A stretch of DNA of 64,000 nt from JBDSSS01 sp963764195 (GTDB lineage Bacteria; Actinomycetota; Actinomycetes; Actinomycetales; Dermatophilaceae): NCBI GenBank assembly GCA_963764195.1, contig CAVXRG010000003.1, positions 434,001-498,000 on the forward strand, in the 5' to 3' direction. Below are positions 7,815 through 16,170 of the stretch, piece by piece. Numbering within the stretch: the first letter of the stretch is position 1; every line of letters begins with the position of its first letter. The notes under the pieces are model-generated. The model saw only the letters and a list, made by a program, of their open reading frames with translations. It had not been told where the DNA came from and made no database searches. A program made the translations under genes and the position numbers.

Positions 7815-8453
7815 CTAGCCGGCGACGGTGGCAGAGCCGACGAGTCGGACGCCGGCGCCGGCCAGCTGCTCGAGCGCGGCGTCCGTCGTCGCGCGGGCGA
7901 CCCCGGCGGTGAGGTCGAGCAGCACGGTCGTGTCGAAGCCGGCCTCCCTGGCATCGAGTGCGGTCGCGCGCACGCAGTGGTCGGTCGCGATGCCGACGAC
8001 GTCGACGTGCTCGACGTTGCGGGCCGTCAGCCAGGCGGCGAGCGAGCTCGTGTCCGCGTCGTCGCCTCGCCCCTCGAACCCGCTGTAGGCGGCGGCGAAC
8101 TCGCCCTTGCGGAAGACCGCCTCGACACGGCGGACCGCGCCGGCGAGGTCGGGGTGGAACTCCGCGCCTGCGCTGTCGGCGACGCAGTGCACTGGCCACG
8201 AGTCGACGAAGTCCGGCGTGTCGGAGAAGTGGGCACCGGGGTCGATGTGCCAGTCGGCGGTCGCCACGACGTGGGTGTAGTCGGCCGCGTGGTGGATGAC
8301 GTGCTGGGTGATCTCCGCGGCCACGGACGCGCCTCCCGTGACAGCGAGCGACCCGCCCTCGCAGAAGTCGTTCTGCACGTCGACGATGACGAGGGCGCGC
8401 ACCTCCGGACGCAGGTCGGTGGGCCCGGTGGGCCCGGTCGAGTTCGCTGGCAT
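7815..8453 (-). CDS. pncA: Nicotinamidase / isochorismatase-family hydrolase
   Basis: 212 aa. Hydrolyses nicotinamide to nicotinate in NAD salvage. The catalytic triad is visible: Asp in VIVDVQNDF, Lys in VFRKGEF and Cys in GIATDHCVRATA. Metal-site residues appear in ATADWHIDPGAHF. Length agrees with bacterial PncA. The ATG at 8453 lies one base after the pncB stop, so the two genes form an operon whose products act in sequence: nicotinamide to nicotinate, then nicotinate to its mononucleotide. Confidence 0.93.
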   Translation of the reverse strand: MPANSTGPTGPTDLRPEVRALVIVDVQNDFCEGGSLAVTGGASVAAEITQHVIHHAADYTHVVATADWHIDPGAHFSDTPDFVDSWPVHCVADSAGAEFHPDLAGAVRRVEAVFRKGEFAAAYSGFEGRGDDADTSSLAAWLTARNVEHVDVVGIATDHCVRATALDAREAGFDTTVLLDLTAGVARATTDAALEQLAGAGVRLVGSATVAG

Positions 8454-8454
8454 C

Positions 8455-9744
8455 TCAGTCCTCCTGGTAGATCGTCGGGATGACGGGCTCGCCCCGGGAC
8501 AGCTGGGTCGCGGCCCTCGGCAGCTCGGCCCGCGAGGCCTGGTGCCGGGCCCGGGCGGAGTGGATGTCGTGGGAGCCGACGACCTCGCCGTCGCGGACGA
8601 GGTCGACCATGAGGGCCCGGTCGTCACCGTCGTCGGTGGGGTGCTCGCCGACGCCGATGACCTCGGCCTGGGCAGTCCCCGTCGGGTCGAGGCGGCGCAG
8701 CGCCCACTTGCGGCCGCCGACGGTGGCCTTGTCCTTGCTCTTCTTGGCCACGCCCTGCATCACGCCCGAACCGTCCTCGCGCTGGACGAGCTTGTAGACC
8801 ATCGAGGCGGTGGGGGCACCCGAGCCGGTGACGAGCGCCGTCCCCACGCCGTAGCCGGTGACCGGTCCCGCTGCGAGGCCGGCGATCGCGTACTCGTCGA
8901 GGTCGGACGTGACGATGATGCCGGTCCCGGTGTGGCCGGCGGCGTCGAGCTGGGCCCGGACCTCGGTGGCCTGGATGAGCAGGTCGCCGGAGTCGAGTCG
9001 GACCGCGCCGAGCTCGGGCCCGGCCACCTCGAGGGCGAGATCGACGGCGTGGCGCACGTCGTAGGTGTCGACGAGCAGTGTCGTCCCCGCACCGAGCGAG
9101 GCCACCTGCGCGGTGAAGGCCTCGCGCTCGGAGTCGTAGAGGAGGGTGAAGGCGTGCGCGGCCGTGCCGGTCGTCGGCACACCGTGGCGGCGGCCCGCCT
9201 CGAGGTTGCTCGTCGCCGTGAACCCCGCGATGTAGGCCGCTCGTGCCGCTGCCACCGCCGCCTCCTCGTGCGTGCGACGCGAGCCCATCTCGATGACCGG
9301 CCGAGCCCCGGCGGCCGACGTCATCCGCGAGGCGGCCGACGCGATCGCCGTGTCGTGGTTGAGGATCGACAGCGCGAGCGTCTCGAGCACGACGCCCTCG
9401 GCGAAGCTCGACTCGACGACGAGGACCGGTGACTGCGGGAAGTAGCAGTCGCCCTCGGCGTAGCCGCTCACCTGCCCGCGGAAGCGGTAGTCGGCGAGGA
9501 AGGCCACGGTGGCGGCGTCGACGACCCCGTGGTCGGACAGGAAGCGCAGCTCGTCGTCGCCGAAGCGGAAGTCCTGGAGCGCATCGAGGAGGCGGCCGGT
9601 CCCGGCCACGACGCCGTAGCGCCGCCCATCGGGCAGCCGGCGGGCGAAGACCTCGAAGACGCAGCGCCGGTGCGCCTCGCCCGAGGTCAGGGCGGCCTGC
9701 AGCATCGTCAGCTCGTAGTGGTCGGTCATCAGCGCGGTGCTCAC
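8455..9744 (-). CDS. pncB: Nicotinate phosphoribosyltransferase
   Basis: 429 aa. Couples nicotinate and PRPP to nicotinate mononucleotide. Family marks are TDHYELTMLQAAL at the N-terminus, FEVFARRLPDGRRYGV, EMGSRRTHEEAA, GFTATSNLEAG and VRLDSGDLLIQA. The GTG start at 9744 lies six bases after a minus-strand TAGGCT box, so the message is probably leaderless; an ATG five codons inside would make an unsupported second choice. It is upstream of and in the same direction as the nicotinamidase gene and divergent from clpS, a gene order common in Actinobacteria. Confidence 0.95.
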   Translation of the reverse strand: MSTALMTDHYELTMLQAALTSGEAHRRCVFEVFARRLPDGRRYGVVAGTGRLLDALQDFRFGDDELRFLSDHGVVDAATVAFLADYRFRGQVSGYAEGDCYFPQSPVLVVESSFAEGVVLETLALSILNHDTAIASAASRMTSAAGARPVIEMGSRRTHEEAAVAAARAAYIAGFTATSNLEAGRRHGVPTTGTAAHAFTLLYDSEREAFTAQVASLGAGTTLLVDTYDVRHAVDLALEVAGPELGAVRLDSGDLLIQATEVRAQLDAAGHTGTGIIVTSDLDEYAIAGLAAGPVTGYGVGTALVTGSGAPTASMVYKLVQREDGSGVMQGVAKKSKDKATVGGRKWALRRLDPTGTAQAEVIGVGEHPTDDGDDRALMVDLVRDGEVVGSHDIHSARARHQASRAELPRAATQLSRGEPVIPTIYQED

Positions 9745-9750
9745 CGTGGC

Positions 9751-9756
9751 AGCCTA
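9751..9756 (-). promoter_or_regulatory. -10 box of a leaderless promoter (TAGGCT) for pncB
   Basis: TAGGCT on the minus strand, six bases before the GTG of pncB at 9744. This supports that start and places transcription initiation at or next to it. Confidence 0.6.
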
Positions 9757-9797
9757 CGGGCGCGCCGGATGCGTGAACGGCGGACTCGCGAGCGTCT

Positions 9798-9803
9798 TAG
9801 GGT
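9798..9803 (+). promoter_or_regulatory. -10 box of a leaderless promoter (TAGGGT) for clpS
   Basis: TAGGGT followed by exactly six bases and the GTG at 9810. It is about 40 bases from the divergent pncB box. Confidence 0.6.
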
Positions 9804-9809
9804 GGGACG

Positions 9810-10115
9810 GTGACCGCCACCCACCTGTCCATCGCTCCGGCCACCGAAGAGGTGGTCGTGGCCGACGCGGAGGTCGCCCCGGACCTGCCGTGGGTGACCC
9901 TCGTCTGGAACGACCCGGTCAACCTGATGAGCTATGTGACGTGGGTCTTCGAGACCTACTTCGGCTACGACCGTCCGAAGGCGGAGAAGCTGATGCTGGA
10001 CGTCCACCTCAAGGGCCGCGCCGTCGTCTCCAACGGCCCGCGGGAGTCGATGGAGCGCGACGCCGAAGCGCTCCAGGGCTATGGACTCTGGGCCACCTTC
10101 GAGAAGGACTCCTGA
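9810..10115 (+). CDS. clpS: ATP-dependent Clp protease adaptor ClpS
   Basis: 101 aa. Delivers N-degron substrates to the ClpA/C-type unfoldase. The family core is clear: PWVTLVWNDPVNLMSYVTWVF holds the N-end-rule pocket residues (NDPVN and the following Met), and KAEKLMLDVHLKGRAVV is the Clp-binding helix. The GTG start is fixed by the TAGGGT box six bases upstream. Its stop overlaps the ATG of the DUF2017 gene (TGATG). Confidence 0.95.
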   Translation: MTATHLSIAPATEEVVVADAEVAPDLPWVTLVWNDPVNLMSYVTWVFETYFGYDRPKAEKLMLDVHLKGRAVVSNGPRESMERDAEALQGYGLWATFEKDS

Positions 10116-10792
10116 TGGCGCGGGCGTTCCTCCGGGAGGATGAGGCCTTCGTGGCGGTGCTCGACGAGACCGAGCGCATCGTCCTGTCCGGCCTCATGCA
10201 GCAGACCCGGCAGCTGCTCTCGCCCGAGGTCGAGACGACCGGGGACGTCTTCGACGACCTCGTCTCGTCGATGGGGATCTCCCTCGCGGGGGAGGACCAG
10301 ACCACGGATCCTGCTGTCCCGCCGAGTGATCCGCAGGACGTCACCGAGCGTGACCCGGCCCTCGACCGGCTCCTGCCCTCGGCGCACCGCGGTGACGACC
10401 AGGTCGCCGCCGAGTTCCGCCGGCTCACCGAGGAGGGGCTGCGACAGCGCAAGAGCGGCAACCTCGACGTCGCTCTGGGAGCGCTGTCAGCGGCATACCA
10501 CGACCGGGTGAGCCTCGACGGGCAGCAGGCGCCGGCATTCCTGATGGCCCTCACCGACGTGCGGCTGCTCCTCGCCGAGCGGATGGGGATGCGCACGGAG
10601 GAGGACGCCGAGGCTCTCCACGCCGCCATGGAGACGCTCGGCGACGACGAGCCGCTCGGCTACGCGATGGCGTGGTACGACCTGCTCACCTGGCTCCAGG
10701 AGACCCTGACCCATGCCCTGATGGGCGGCGAGATGACCTACGAGGACGACGAGGACGACGAGGGCGACGAGGACGACGCGGACCGGCTGTGA
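10115..10792 (+). CDS. DUF2017 family protein
   Basis: 225 aa, soluble. Matches the DUF2017 family, which almost always follows clpS in Actinobacteria; the function is unknown. Visible blocks are FVAVLDETERIVLSGLMQQ near the N-terminus, a variable acidic middle, then RLLPSAHRGDDQVAAEFRRLTE and AMAWYDLLTWLQETL. The C-terminus is a low-complexity Asp/Glu tail. The fixed link to clpS suggests a role in regulated proteolysis. Confidence 0.88.
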   Translation: MARAFLREDEAFVAVLDETERIVLSGLMQQTRQLLSPEVETTGDVFDDLVSSMGISLAGEDQTTDPAVPPSDPQDVTERDPALDRLLPSAHRGDDQVAAEFRRLTEEGLRQRKSGNLDVALGALSAAYHDRVSLDGQQAPAFLMALTDVRLLLAERMGMRTEEDAEALHAAMETLGDDEPLGYAMAWYDLLTWLQETLTHALMGGEMTYEDDEDDEGDEDDADRL

Positions 10793-10836
10793 CGGAGCCG
10801 ACGTCCGCCCTTCGCGCCGGCGTCGGTGCCAGAGCC

Positions 10837-10842
10837 TAGGGT
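10837..10842 (+). promoter_or_regulatory. -10 box of a leaderless promoter (TAGGGT)
   Basis: TAGGGT with seven bases to the GTG at 10850. It decides the start of the metallo-beta-lactamase-fold gene, since an in-frame GTG at 10826 would lie upstream of the box. Confidence 0.55.
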
Positions 10843-10849
10843 CGGGAAG

Positions 10850-11617
10850 GTGGATGTCACCATCGTCGGCTGCTCCGGATCCTTCGCGGGCCCGGACTCG
10901 CCCGCATCGTGCTACCTCGTGCGCGCCGAGCACGAGGGCCGCAGGTGGAGCCTCGTGCTCGACCTCGGCAACGGCGCTCTCGGTGCGCTCCAGCGCCACG
11001 TCGACCCGCTCGCCGTCGACGCCTACGTGCTCAGCCACCTCCACGTCGACCACTTCATCGACCTCTGCGGCCTCTACGTGATGATGCGCTACGTGCCGGG
11101 CGGGGTGGCTCGGCCACCGATGCCCACGTGGGGGCCGGAGGGGACGGGCCCCCACCTCGCCAGCGCCTACGGCCACCCGGGGGTCGAGGACGTCGGTGGG
11201 GTCTTCGACTTCGGGGTGATCCGCGACCGCGAGCCGCTCGTCGTCGGCCCCTTCACCATCACTCCGTTCCGGGTCAACCACCCGGTCGAGGCCTACGGCC
11301 TTCGCGTCGAGGCGGGCGGGCGGGTCCTGGCCTACACCGGCGACACCGACAGCTGCCCCGCGCTGCCGGAGCTCATGGCGGACGCCGACCTCGTCCTCGC
11401 GGACTCGGCCTTCGTCGACGGTCGTGACGACGCGTGCGACATCCACCTCTCGGGCAGTCGGGCGGCCCGGGCTGCAGTCGAGGCCGGTGGCGTCAAGCGG
11501 CTGATGCTCACCCACCTCCCGTCGTGGAACGACCCCGAGGTATGCCGCTCGCAGGCCGCGGCGGTCTGGCCCGGTGACGTGGAGCTGGCCGAGCCCGGCG
11601 CCACCTACTCGTTGTAG
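10850..11617 (+). CDS. Metallo-beta-lactamase-fold hydrolase
   Basis: 255 aa. The zinc motif HLHVDH (in YVLSHLHVDHFIDL), a later Asp in AYTGDTDSCP and the His of MLTHLPSWND build the dinuclear site of the MBL superfamily, close to the RNase Z/phosphodiesterase branch. The N-terminus VDVTIVGCSGSFAGPDSPASCYLV fits the actinobacterial subgroup found after clpS-DUF2017. GTG at 10850 is chosen for the upstream -10 box and this N-terminal match. The substrate is not fixed by sequence; a cyclic nucleotide or RNA is plausible. Confidence 0.87.
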   Translation: MDVTIVGCSGSFAGPDSPASCYLVRAEHEGRRWSLVLDLGNGALGALQRHVDPLAVDAYVLSHLHVDHFIDLCGLYVMMRYVPGGVARPPMPTWGPEGTGPHLASAYGHPGVEDVGGVFDFGVIRDREPLVVGPFTITPFRVNHPVEAYGLRVEAGGRVLAYTGDTDSCPALPELMADADLVLADSAFVDGRDDACDIHLSGSRAARAAVEAGGVKRLMLTHLPSWNDPEVCRSQAAAVWPGDVELAEPGATYSL

Positions 11618-11630
11618 CCCCCTCCCTCCC

Positions 11631-11695
11631 GTCGAGTGCGCAGTTTCCCACGTTTGCTGGGACCCGACCGGGGCGGAGGGAAGTGGGCACTCGAC
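11631..11695. repeat. Dispersed inverted repeat, copy 1 (AGTGGGCACT family)
   Basis: An arm starting GTCGAGTGCGCAGTTTCCC (11631-11649) faces GGGAAGTGGGCACTCGAC (11678-11695) across a loop of about 28 bases. Related arms occur near 16.2 kb and 56.6 kb. It starts 13 bases after the MBL gene stop, so it could act as a terminator or mRNA 3' stabiliser. Confidence 0.7.
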
Positions 11696-11843
11696 GTGGG
11701 GGAGGCGTCAGCCGGGGCCGGCGGCGAGTAGCCACCGTTGCCCACGAGGGGGACCCGGGTACGTTGCTGGAGGTGCTCGCCGACGGCCCTGACCGGCCGC
11801 GGCACCTCGCGCCGACGATCCACCACAGCCCAGGAGGCAACGA

Positions 11844-12719
11844 ATGCAGCAGCGCAGTCTCGGCTCACTCCAGGTCAGCACGATCGGTCTCGGCGGCATG
11901 CCGATGTCGATCGAGGGCCGGCCCGAGCGCGACCGGTCCATCCGGACCATCCACGCCGCCCTCGACGCGGGTGTGACCTTCATCGACACGGCCGACGCCT
12001 ACCACCGCGATGCGGGCGAGGTCGGTCACAACGAGAGCCTCATCGCCGAGGCGCTCGGCTCCTACTCGGGCAGCACGGACGACGTCGTCGTCGCCACCAA
12101 GGGCGGCCATCTCCGCCCCGGAGACGGCTCGTGGACCCTCAACGGTCACCCCGACTACCTCAAGGAGGCGGCGAAGGCCTCGCTCCAGCGGCTCGGCGGC
12201 GACGCCATCGGTCTGTACCAGTTCCACCGTCCCGACCCCGACGTCCCCTACGAGGAGTCGGTGGGGGCGCTCGCCGACCTGCTCGACGAGGGCGTCATCC
12301 GGATGGCCGGGATCTCCAACGCGAACCCGGACCAGATCCGGCTCGCCCAGCAGACGCTCGGCGGGCGGCTCGTGTCGGTGCAGAACCAGTTCTCCCCGGC
12401 CTTCCGCAGCAGCCAGCCCGAGCTCGACCTCTGCGCGGAGCTCGGCCTCGCGTTCCTGCCGTGGAGCCCGCTCGGCGGTATCAAGAGCGCGGCCGGTCTC
12501 GGCGACGAGCACGACGCCTTCAAGGAGGTGGCGCAGGCGCACGACGTGAGCCCGCAGAAGGTGGCTCTGGCCTGGGAGCTCGCGCTCGCGCCGGTCGTCA
12601 TCCCGATTCCCGGGGCATCGCGTCCCGAGAGCATCGCGGACTCCGCGACGGCTGGCGACCTCGTCCTCACCGACGACGAGGTCGCGCGCCTGTCAGCGGC
12701 GAGCGACGACGCGAGCTGA
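11844..12719 (+). CDS. Aldo/keto reductase
   Basis: 291 aa. An NADPH-dependent carbonyl reductase of the (beta/alpha)8 AKR fold. The catalytic tetrad is present: Asp and Tyr in FIDTADAYH, Lys in VVATKGG and His in LYQFHRPDPD. NADPH-site sequences near the C-terminus include VVIPIPGASRPE. ATG at 11844 follows a CAGGAGG ribosome site by about six bases. The gene is monocistronic: a repeat precedes it and a strong hairpin follows. The substrate is unknown. Confidence 0.93.
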   Translation: MQQRSLGSLQVSTIGLGGMPMSIEGRPERDRSIRTIHAALDAGVTFIDTADAYHRDAGEVGHNESLIAEALGSYSGSTDDVVVATKGGHLRPGDGSWTLNGHPDYLKEAAKASLQRLGGDAIGLYQFHRPDPDVPYEESVGALADLLDEGVIRMAGISNANPDQIRLAQQTLGGRLVSVQNQFSPAFRSSQPELDLCAELGLAFLPWSPLGGIKSAAGLGDEHDAFKEVAQAHDVSPQKVALAWELALAPVVIPIPGASRPESIADSATAGDLVLTDDEVARLSAASDDAS

Positions 12720-12745
12720 CCCGCTCCGTACCGTGACCGTGTGAG

Positions 12746-12779
12746 CAGGTGCCCGTCGACCTCGGTCGACGGGCACCTG
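12746..12779. terminator. Bidirectional hairpin terminator
   Basis: A perfect 15-bp stem (12746-12760 with 12765-12779) closes a four-base CTCG loop. It lies between the convergent aldo/keto reductase and zinc-ribbon genes and directly abuts the stop of the latter, so it can serve both. There is no T-run, as is common in high-GC genomes. Confidence 0.75.
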
Positions 12780-13004
12780 TCATCTGTGCAGCCGCGCCTG
12801 TCTGCTCACGGGGGTCGAACTCCGCCGGAGAGCGGGTGCCGCCCGCGGCAGCCGCTCCAGCCCCGCGGTGGGCATGAAGAAGCGGTGCCGCGAGACGCAG
12901 ACGATCGTGGCGTGCTCGACGGGTCCGTCGGTGCTCTCGAGGACGTGGCGGTCGGTGACCTCCGCCGGTCGGCCGCACTCGGGGCACGAGGCTATGTCGA
13001 TCAT
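12780..13004 (-). CDS. Small CPxCG zinc-ribbon protein
   Basis: 74 aa. Begins MIDIASCPECGRPAEV, with a CPECG knuckle; a second cysteine lies in IVCVSRHRFFMP, so the metal site may be completed by Cys and His residues. Such small proteins are widespread in Actinobacteria without known function. An upstream GTG at 13064 would add 20 residues unlike the family, so ATG at 13004 is used; GGAAGGGAGCCGGCC upstream supplies a ribosome site. The Arg/Pro-rich C-terminus runs into the bidirectional terminator. Confidence 0.72.
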   Translation of the reverse strand: MIDIASCPECGRPAEVTDRHVLESTDGPVEHATIVCVSRHRFFMPTAGLERLPRAAPALRRSSTPVSRQARLHR

Positions 13005-13178
13005 GGCCGGCTCCCTTCCAGTCGCTACACGGGTCTGAGGAGCGACGTTGGGTCCTGATACCACGGTAGCGACCGTCAGCCGGGCGTACCCAGGGTCTTC
13101 CCAGGTCCGTCCGTGTGCGGGGGGTTACGTCCTGCTTACGTGGTCCCGGCGGCCGGTGCCCGGCGGCCGGTTCGGGCT

Positions 13179-13184
13179 TACCGT
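13179..13184 (+). promoter_or_regulatory. -10 box of a leaderless promoter (TACCGT) for rph
   Basis: TACCGT followed by six bases and ATG at 13191. It selects this ATG over an upstream GTG (13113) and an internal ATG (13209). Confidence 0.55.
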
Positions 13185-13190
13185 GGCGGG

Positions 13191-13958
13191 ATGGCTAGCC
13201 TCGAGGACATGACTGCCACCCGACATGACGGACGTGCCCCCGACCAGACGCGTGAGGTGCGGATCACCCGCAACTGGCTCGACCACGCCGAGGGCAGCGT
13301 GCTCGTGGAGTTCGGGCGCACCCGGGTCCTCTGCGCCGCCTCCTTCACCGAGGGGGTCCCGCGCTGGCTCAAGGGCAAGGGGACCGGCTGGGTCACCGCC
13401 GAGTACGCGATGCTGCCCCGCGCCACGAACACCCGCTCGGACCGCGAGAGCGTCAAGGGCAGGATCGGCGGGCGGACCCACGAGATCTCCCGCCTCATCG
13501 GCCGGAGCCTGCGAGCCGTCATCGACACGAAGGCGCTGGGGGAGAACACGATCGTGCTCGACTGCGACGTGCTCCAGGCCGACGGGGGCACTCGCACCGC
13601 GGCGATCACCGGTGCGTACGTCGCGCTCGTCGATGCCATCGAGGATGCCCGTGAGCGCGGCCTCATCCCGAAGAAGTCCCAGCCCCTGACCGGCTCGGTC
13701 GCCGCGGTCTCCGTCGGCGTCGTCGGCGGCTCGGCGGTCCTCGACCTCGACTACCCGGAGGACTCGACGGCGGGCACCGACATGAACGTCGTGATGACCG
13801 GTGACGGGCGTTACATCGAGGTCCAGGGGACCGCCGAGGGAGAGCCCTTCGACCGCGCGGTGCTCGACGAGCTGCTCGCGCTCGCAGCGACGGGCTGCGC
13901 CGACCTCACCGCCCGCCAGCAGCAGGCCCTCGACGCCCCGGCGGGAGAGCGCCGGTGA
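13191..13958 (+). CDS. rph: Ribonuclease PH
   Basis: 255 aa. Phosphorolytic 3'-5' exoribonuclease that trims tRNA 3' ends. Family blocks are GSVLVEFGRTRVLCAAS, WLKGKGTGWVTAEYAMLPRAT, RTHEISRLIGRSLRAV, DCDVLQADGGTRTAAITGA (catalytic Asp region) and DLDYPEDSTAGTDMNVVMT. The start is set by the -10 box six bases upstream. The stop overlaps the GTG of rdgB (GTGA), an rph-rdgB pairing conserved in many Actinobacteria. Confidence 0.95.
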   Translation: MASLEDMTATRHDGRAPDQTREVRITRNWLDHAEGSVLVEFGRTRVLCAASFTEGVPRWLKGKGTGWVTAEYAMLPRATNTRSDRESVKGRIGGRTHEISRLIGRSLRAVIDTKALGENTIVLDCDVLQADGGTRTAAITGAYVALVDAIEDARERGLIPKKSQPLTGSVAAVSVGVVGGSAVLDLDYPEDSTAGTDMNVVMTGDGRYIEVQGTAEGEPFDRAVLDELLALAATGCADLTARQQQALDAPAGERR

Positions 13959-14575
13959 GCCGCGTCGTTCTCGCCACCCGCAACCCCCACAAGGTCGGGG
14001 AGCTGCGCGAGATCCTCGCGGACGTCTGCGCCGAGCTCGGCCTCGAGATCGTCGGTCTCGACGAGTTCCCCCACGCTCCGGACGTCGTCGAGGACGGCGT
14101 GACCTTCGAGGCCAACGCCCTGCTCAAGGCGTCGTCGGCCGCCGAGGTGACCGGGCTGCCGGCCCTCGCCGACGACTCCGGTCTCGCCGTCGACGTGCTC
14201 GGTGGGAGCCCGGGGATCTTCAGCGCCCGGTGGTCCGGCGGGAAGGGCGACCTCGCCAACCTGGAGCTGCTCCTTGCTCAGCTCGGCGACGTCCGGGACG
14301 AGAACCGGGCCGCTGCCTTCCTCTGCGCGGCCGCCCTCGTCATGCCCGACGGGCGCAAGGTCGCCGAGGTGGGCCGCTACCGGGGCCACGTCGCCCGCGC
14401 CCCCCGCGGGGACGGTGGCTTCGGCTACGACCCGGTCTTCGTCCCATCCGCTCAGCCCACCGACGACGAACGAACCCTTGCGGAGTTCTCCGCGGACGAG
14501 AAGAACGCCGCGTCGCACCGGGCGCTCGCGTTCCGCGCGCTCGTGCCACACCTGAAGGAGCACCTGAGGCCATGA
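13955..14575 (+). CDS. rdgB: RdgB/HAM1 non-canonical purine NTP pyrophosphatase
   Basis: 206 aa. Hydrolyses dITP, ITP and XTP to the monophosphates, keeping deaminated purines out of DNA and RNA. The family signature is complete: VVLATRNPHKVGELREIL at the N-terminus binds the triphosphate, LADDSGLAVDVLGGSPGIFSAR contains the metal/catalytic Asp pair, and DGGFGYDPVFVP plus KNAASHRALA finish the base pocket. GTG start overlaps the rph stop, and its own stop overlaps the next ATG, so three genes are translationally linked. Confidence 0.95.
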   Translation: MSRVVLATRNPHKVGELREILADVCAELGLEIVGLDEFPHAPDVVEDGVTFEANALLKASSAAEVTGLPALADDSGLAVDVLGGSPGIFSARWSGGKGDLANLELLLAQLGDVRDENRAAAFLCAAALVMPDGRKVAEVGRYRGHVARAPRGDGGFGYDPVFVPSAQPTDDERTLAEFSADEKNAASHRALAFRALVPHLKEHLRP

Positions 14576-16167
14576 CGACGACGAGCCCGACGAGCGGCCC
14601 GACGACCCGGCCCGACCCGCCCCGAGGGGCGCCGGCGGCCTGGTGGCACGGCTTCGTCGACGGGCTCGTGGCCGGTCTGCTCACCGTCGGGCTCGCGACG
14701 CTCTTCGCCGCGGCGCTCGTGGCCACCGGTGGCGCCGGGGGCCAGCCCGCCCCCGTCGCCGCCGTGAGCGGCGCCTTCATCGACCGGACCCCCGCCTGGC
14801 TCAAGGACTTCGCGATCGCGACGTTCGGGACCAACGACAAGCGGGCCCTGCTCATCGGCACGGTCGTCGTGCTCGCGGTCGTCTGCGGCCTCGTCGGGAT
14901 GCTCGCCCGGCGCCGGCTCACCGCCGGCCTGCTCGTCTTCGCGCTGCTCGGCGTCGTCGGCACCGCCGCGGTGCTCACCCGACCGGGCGCGGCCTCGCTC
15001 GACATCCTGCCGACCGTGCTCGGGGCGGTCGCGGGCCTCTGGTTCCTCAGCCGTAGCCATCCGACGGCCACGGACTCCTCGGCCACGGGCGACGGGGCTT
15101 CGAACCCGGCCCGGCGCTGGCTCGTCGGCGCGGTCGTCGGTGGGGGAGCGGCATACCTCGCCGGTCTGCTCGGCAGGGGCTCGAGTGCGGCGACGGCCTC
15201 GCGGGAGGCGGTCGCGCAGGCCCCCGTCACCGTGCCGGCGGCGGACACGGTCACCATCCCGCCGGGCGCCGACCTCAAGATCCCCGGGCTCACCCCCTTC
15301 GTCGTGCCCAACGACGACTTCTACCGGATCGACACCGCGATCGTCGTGCCGCGCGTCGACACCGCGCAGTGGAGCCTCAAGGTCACCGGCATGGTCGACC
15401 GGGAGGTGGAGATCGACTGGGCGACGCTGCAGTCCAAGCCCATGCAGGAGGCGCTCGTCACGCTCATGTGCGTGTCCAACGAGGTCGGCGGGGACCTCAC
15501 GGGGAATGCCGTCTGGACCGGGTGGCCGGTGCGCGACCTGCTCGCGATGGCGGGCCCCAGGACGGGCGCCGACATGGTCCTCTCGCGCAGCGTCGACGGC
15601 TTCACCGCCGGGACGCCGCTGGAGGCGCTCACCGACGACCGCAACGCCCTCGTCGCGACCCGGATGAACGGGGAGCCGCTGCCCTTCGAGCACGGCTTCC
15701 CCGCCCGCATCGTCGTGCCCGGCCTCTACGGTTATGTGTCCGCCACGAAGTGGGTCAGCGAGCTCAAGGTGACGACGTTCGCGGCCGACCAGGGCTACTG
15801 GACGCCGCGTGGCTGGTCGGCTCTCGGGCCGGTGAAGACCGAGTCCCGGATCGACGTCCCGCGGTCGGGCGCGTCGGTCAAGGCCGGCAAGGTCGCCGTC
15901 GCCGGTGTCGCGTGGGCCCAGCACCGCGGCATCTCCAAGGTCGAGGTCCAGGTCGACCAGCAGCCGTGGACCGAGGCCCGTCTGGCGGTCGACGCGAGCA
16001 TCGACGCCTGGCGCCAGTGGGTCTACGAGTGGGACGCCACCCCGGGCAGCCACGACGTGCGGGTGCGGGCCTATGACAGCACGGGTGAGCCCCAGTCACC
16101 GCTGGAGGCGCCCCCCGCTCCGGACGGCGCGACCGGCATCCACGTCGTCACCGTCCGCGTCGAGTAG
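14572..16167 (+). CDS. Membrane-anchored molybdopterin-dependent oxidoreductase (sulfite oxidase-like)
   Basis: 531 aa. The first 210 residues contain five hydrophobic segments (about 25-50, 95-115, 120-140, 148-165 and 180-200). The rest is the sulfite-oxidase-type Mo-cofactor domain: VPNDDFYRIDTAIVVP, then LMCVSNEVGGDL, in which the Cys is the expected molybdenum ligand, followed by HGFPARIVVPGLYGYVSATKWV. A C-terminal dimerisation domain (KVEVQVDQQPW, WVYEWDATPGSHDVRVRAYD) completes it. The topology suggests a catalytic domain held at the outer membrane face. ATG overlaps the rdgB stop. The substrate is unknown. Confidence 0.9.
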   Translation: MTTTSPTSGPTTRPDPPRGAPAAWWHGFVDGLVAGLLTVGLATLFAAALVATGGAGGQPAPVAAVSGAFIDRTPAWLKDFAIATFGTNDKRALLIGTVVVLAVVCGLVGMLARRRLTAGLLVFALLGVVGTAAVLTRPGAASLDILPTVLGAVAGLWFLSRSHPTATDSSATGDGASNPARRWLVGAVVGGGAAYLAGLLGRGSSAATASREAVAQAPVTVPAADTVTIPPGADLKIPGLTPFVVPNDDFYRIDTAIVVPRVDTAQWSLKVTGMVDREVEIDWATLQSKPMQEALVTLMCVSNEVGGDLTGNAVWTGWPVRDLLAMAGPRTGADMVLSRSVDGFTAGTPLEALTDDRNALVATRMNGEPLPFEHGFPARIVVPGLYGYVSATKWVSELKVTTFAADQGYWTPRGWSALGPVKTESRIDVPRSGASVKAGKVAVAGVAWAQHRGISKVEVQVDQQPWTEARLAVDASIDAWRQWVYEWDATPGSHDVRVRAYDSTGEPQSPLEAPPAPDGATGIHVVTVRVE

Positions 16168-16170
16168 CCC

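Noticed and set aside
10826..10849. Upstream GTG as start of the metallo-beta-lactamase-fold gene
   Set aside because: It would place the -10 box inside the gene, and the extra residues are unlike the family.
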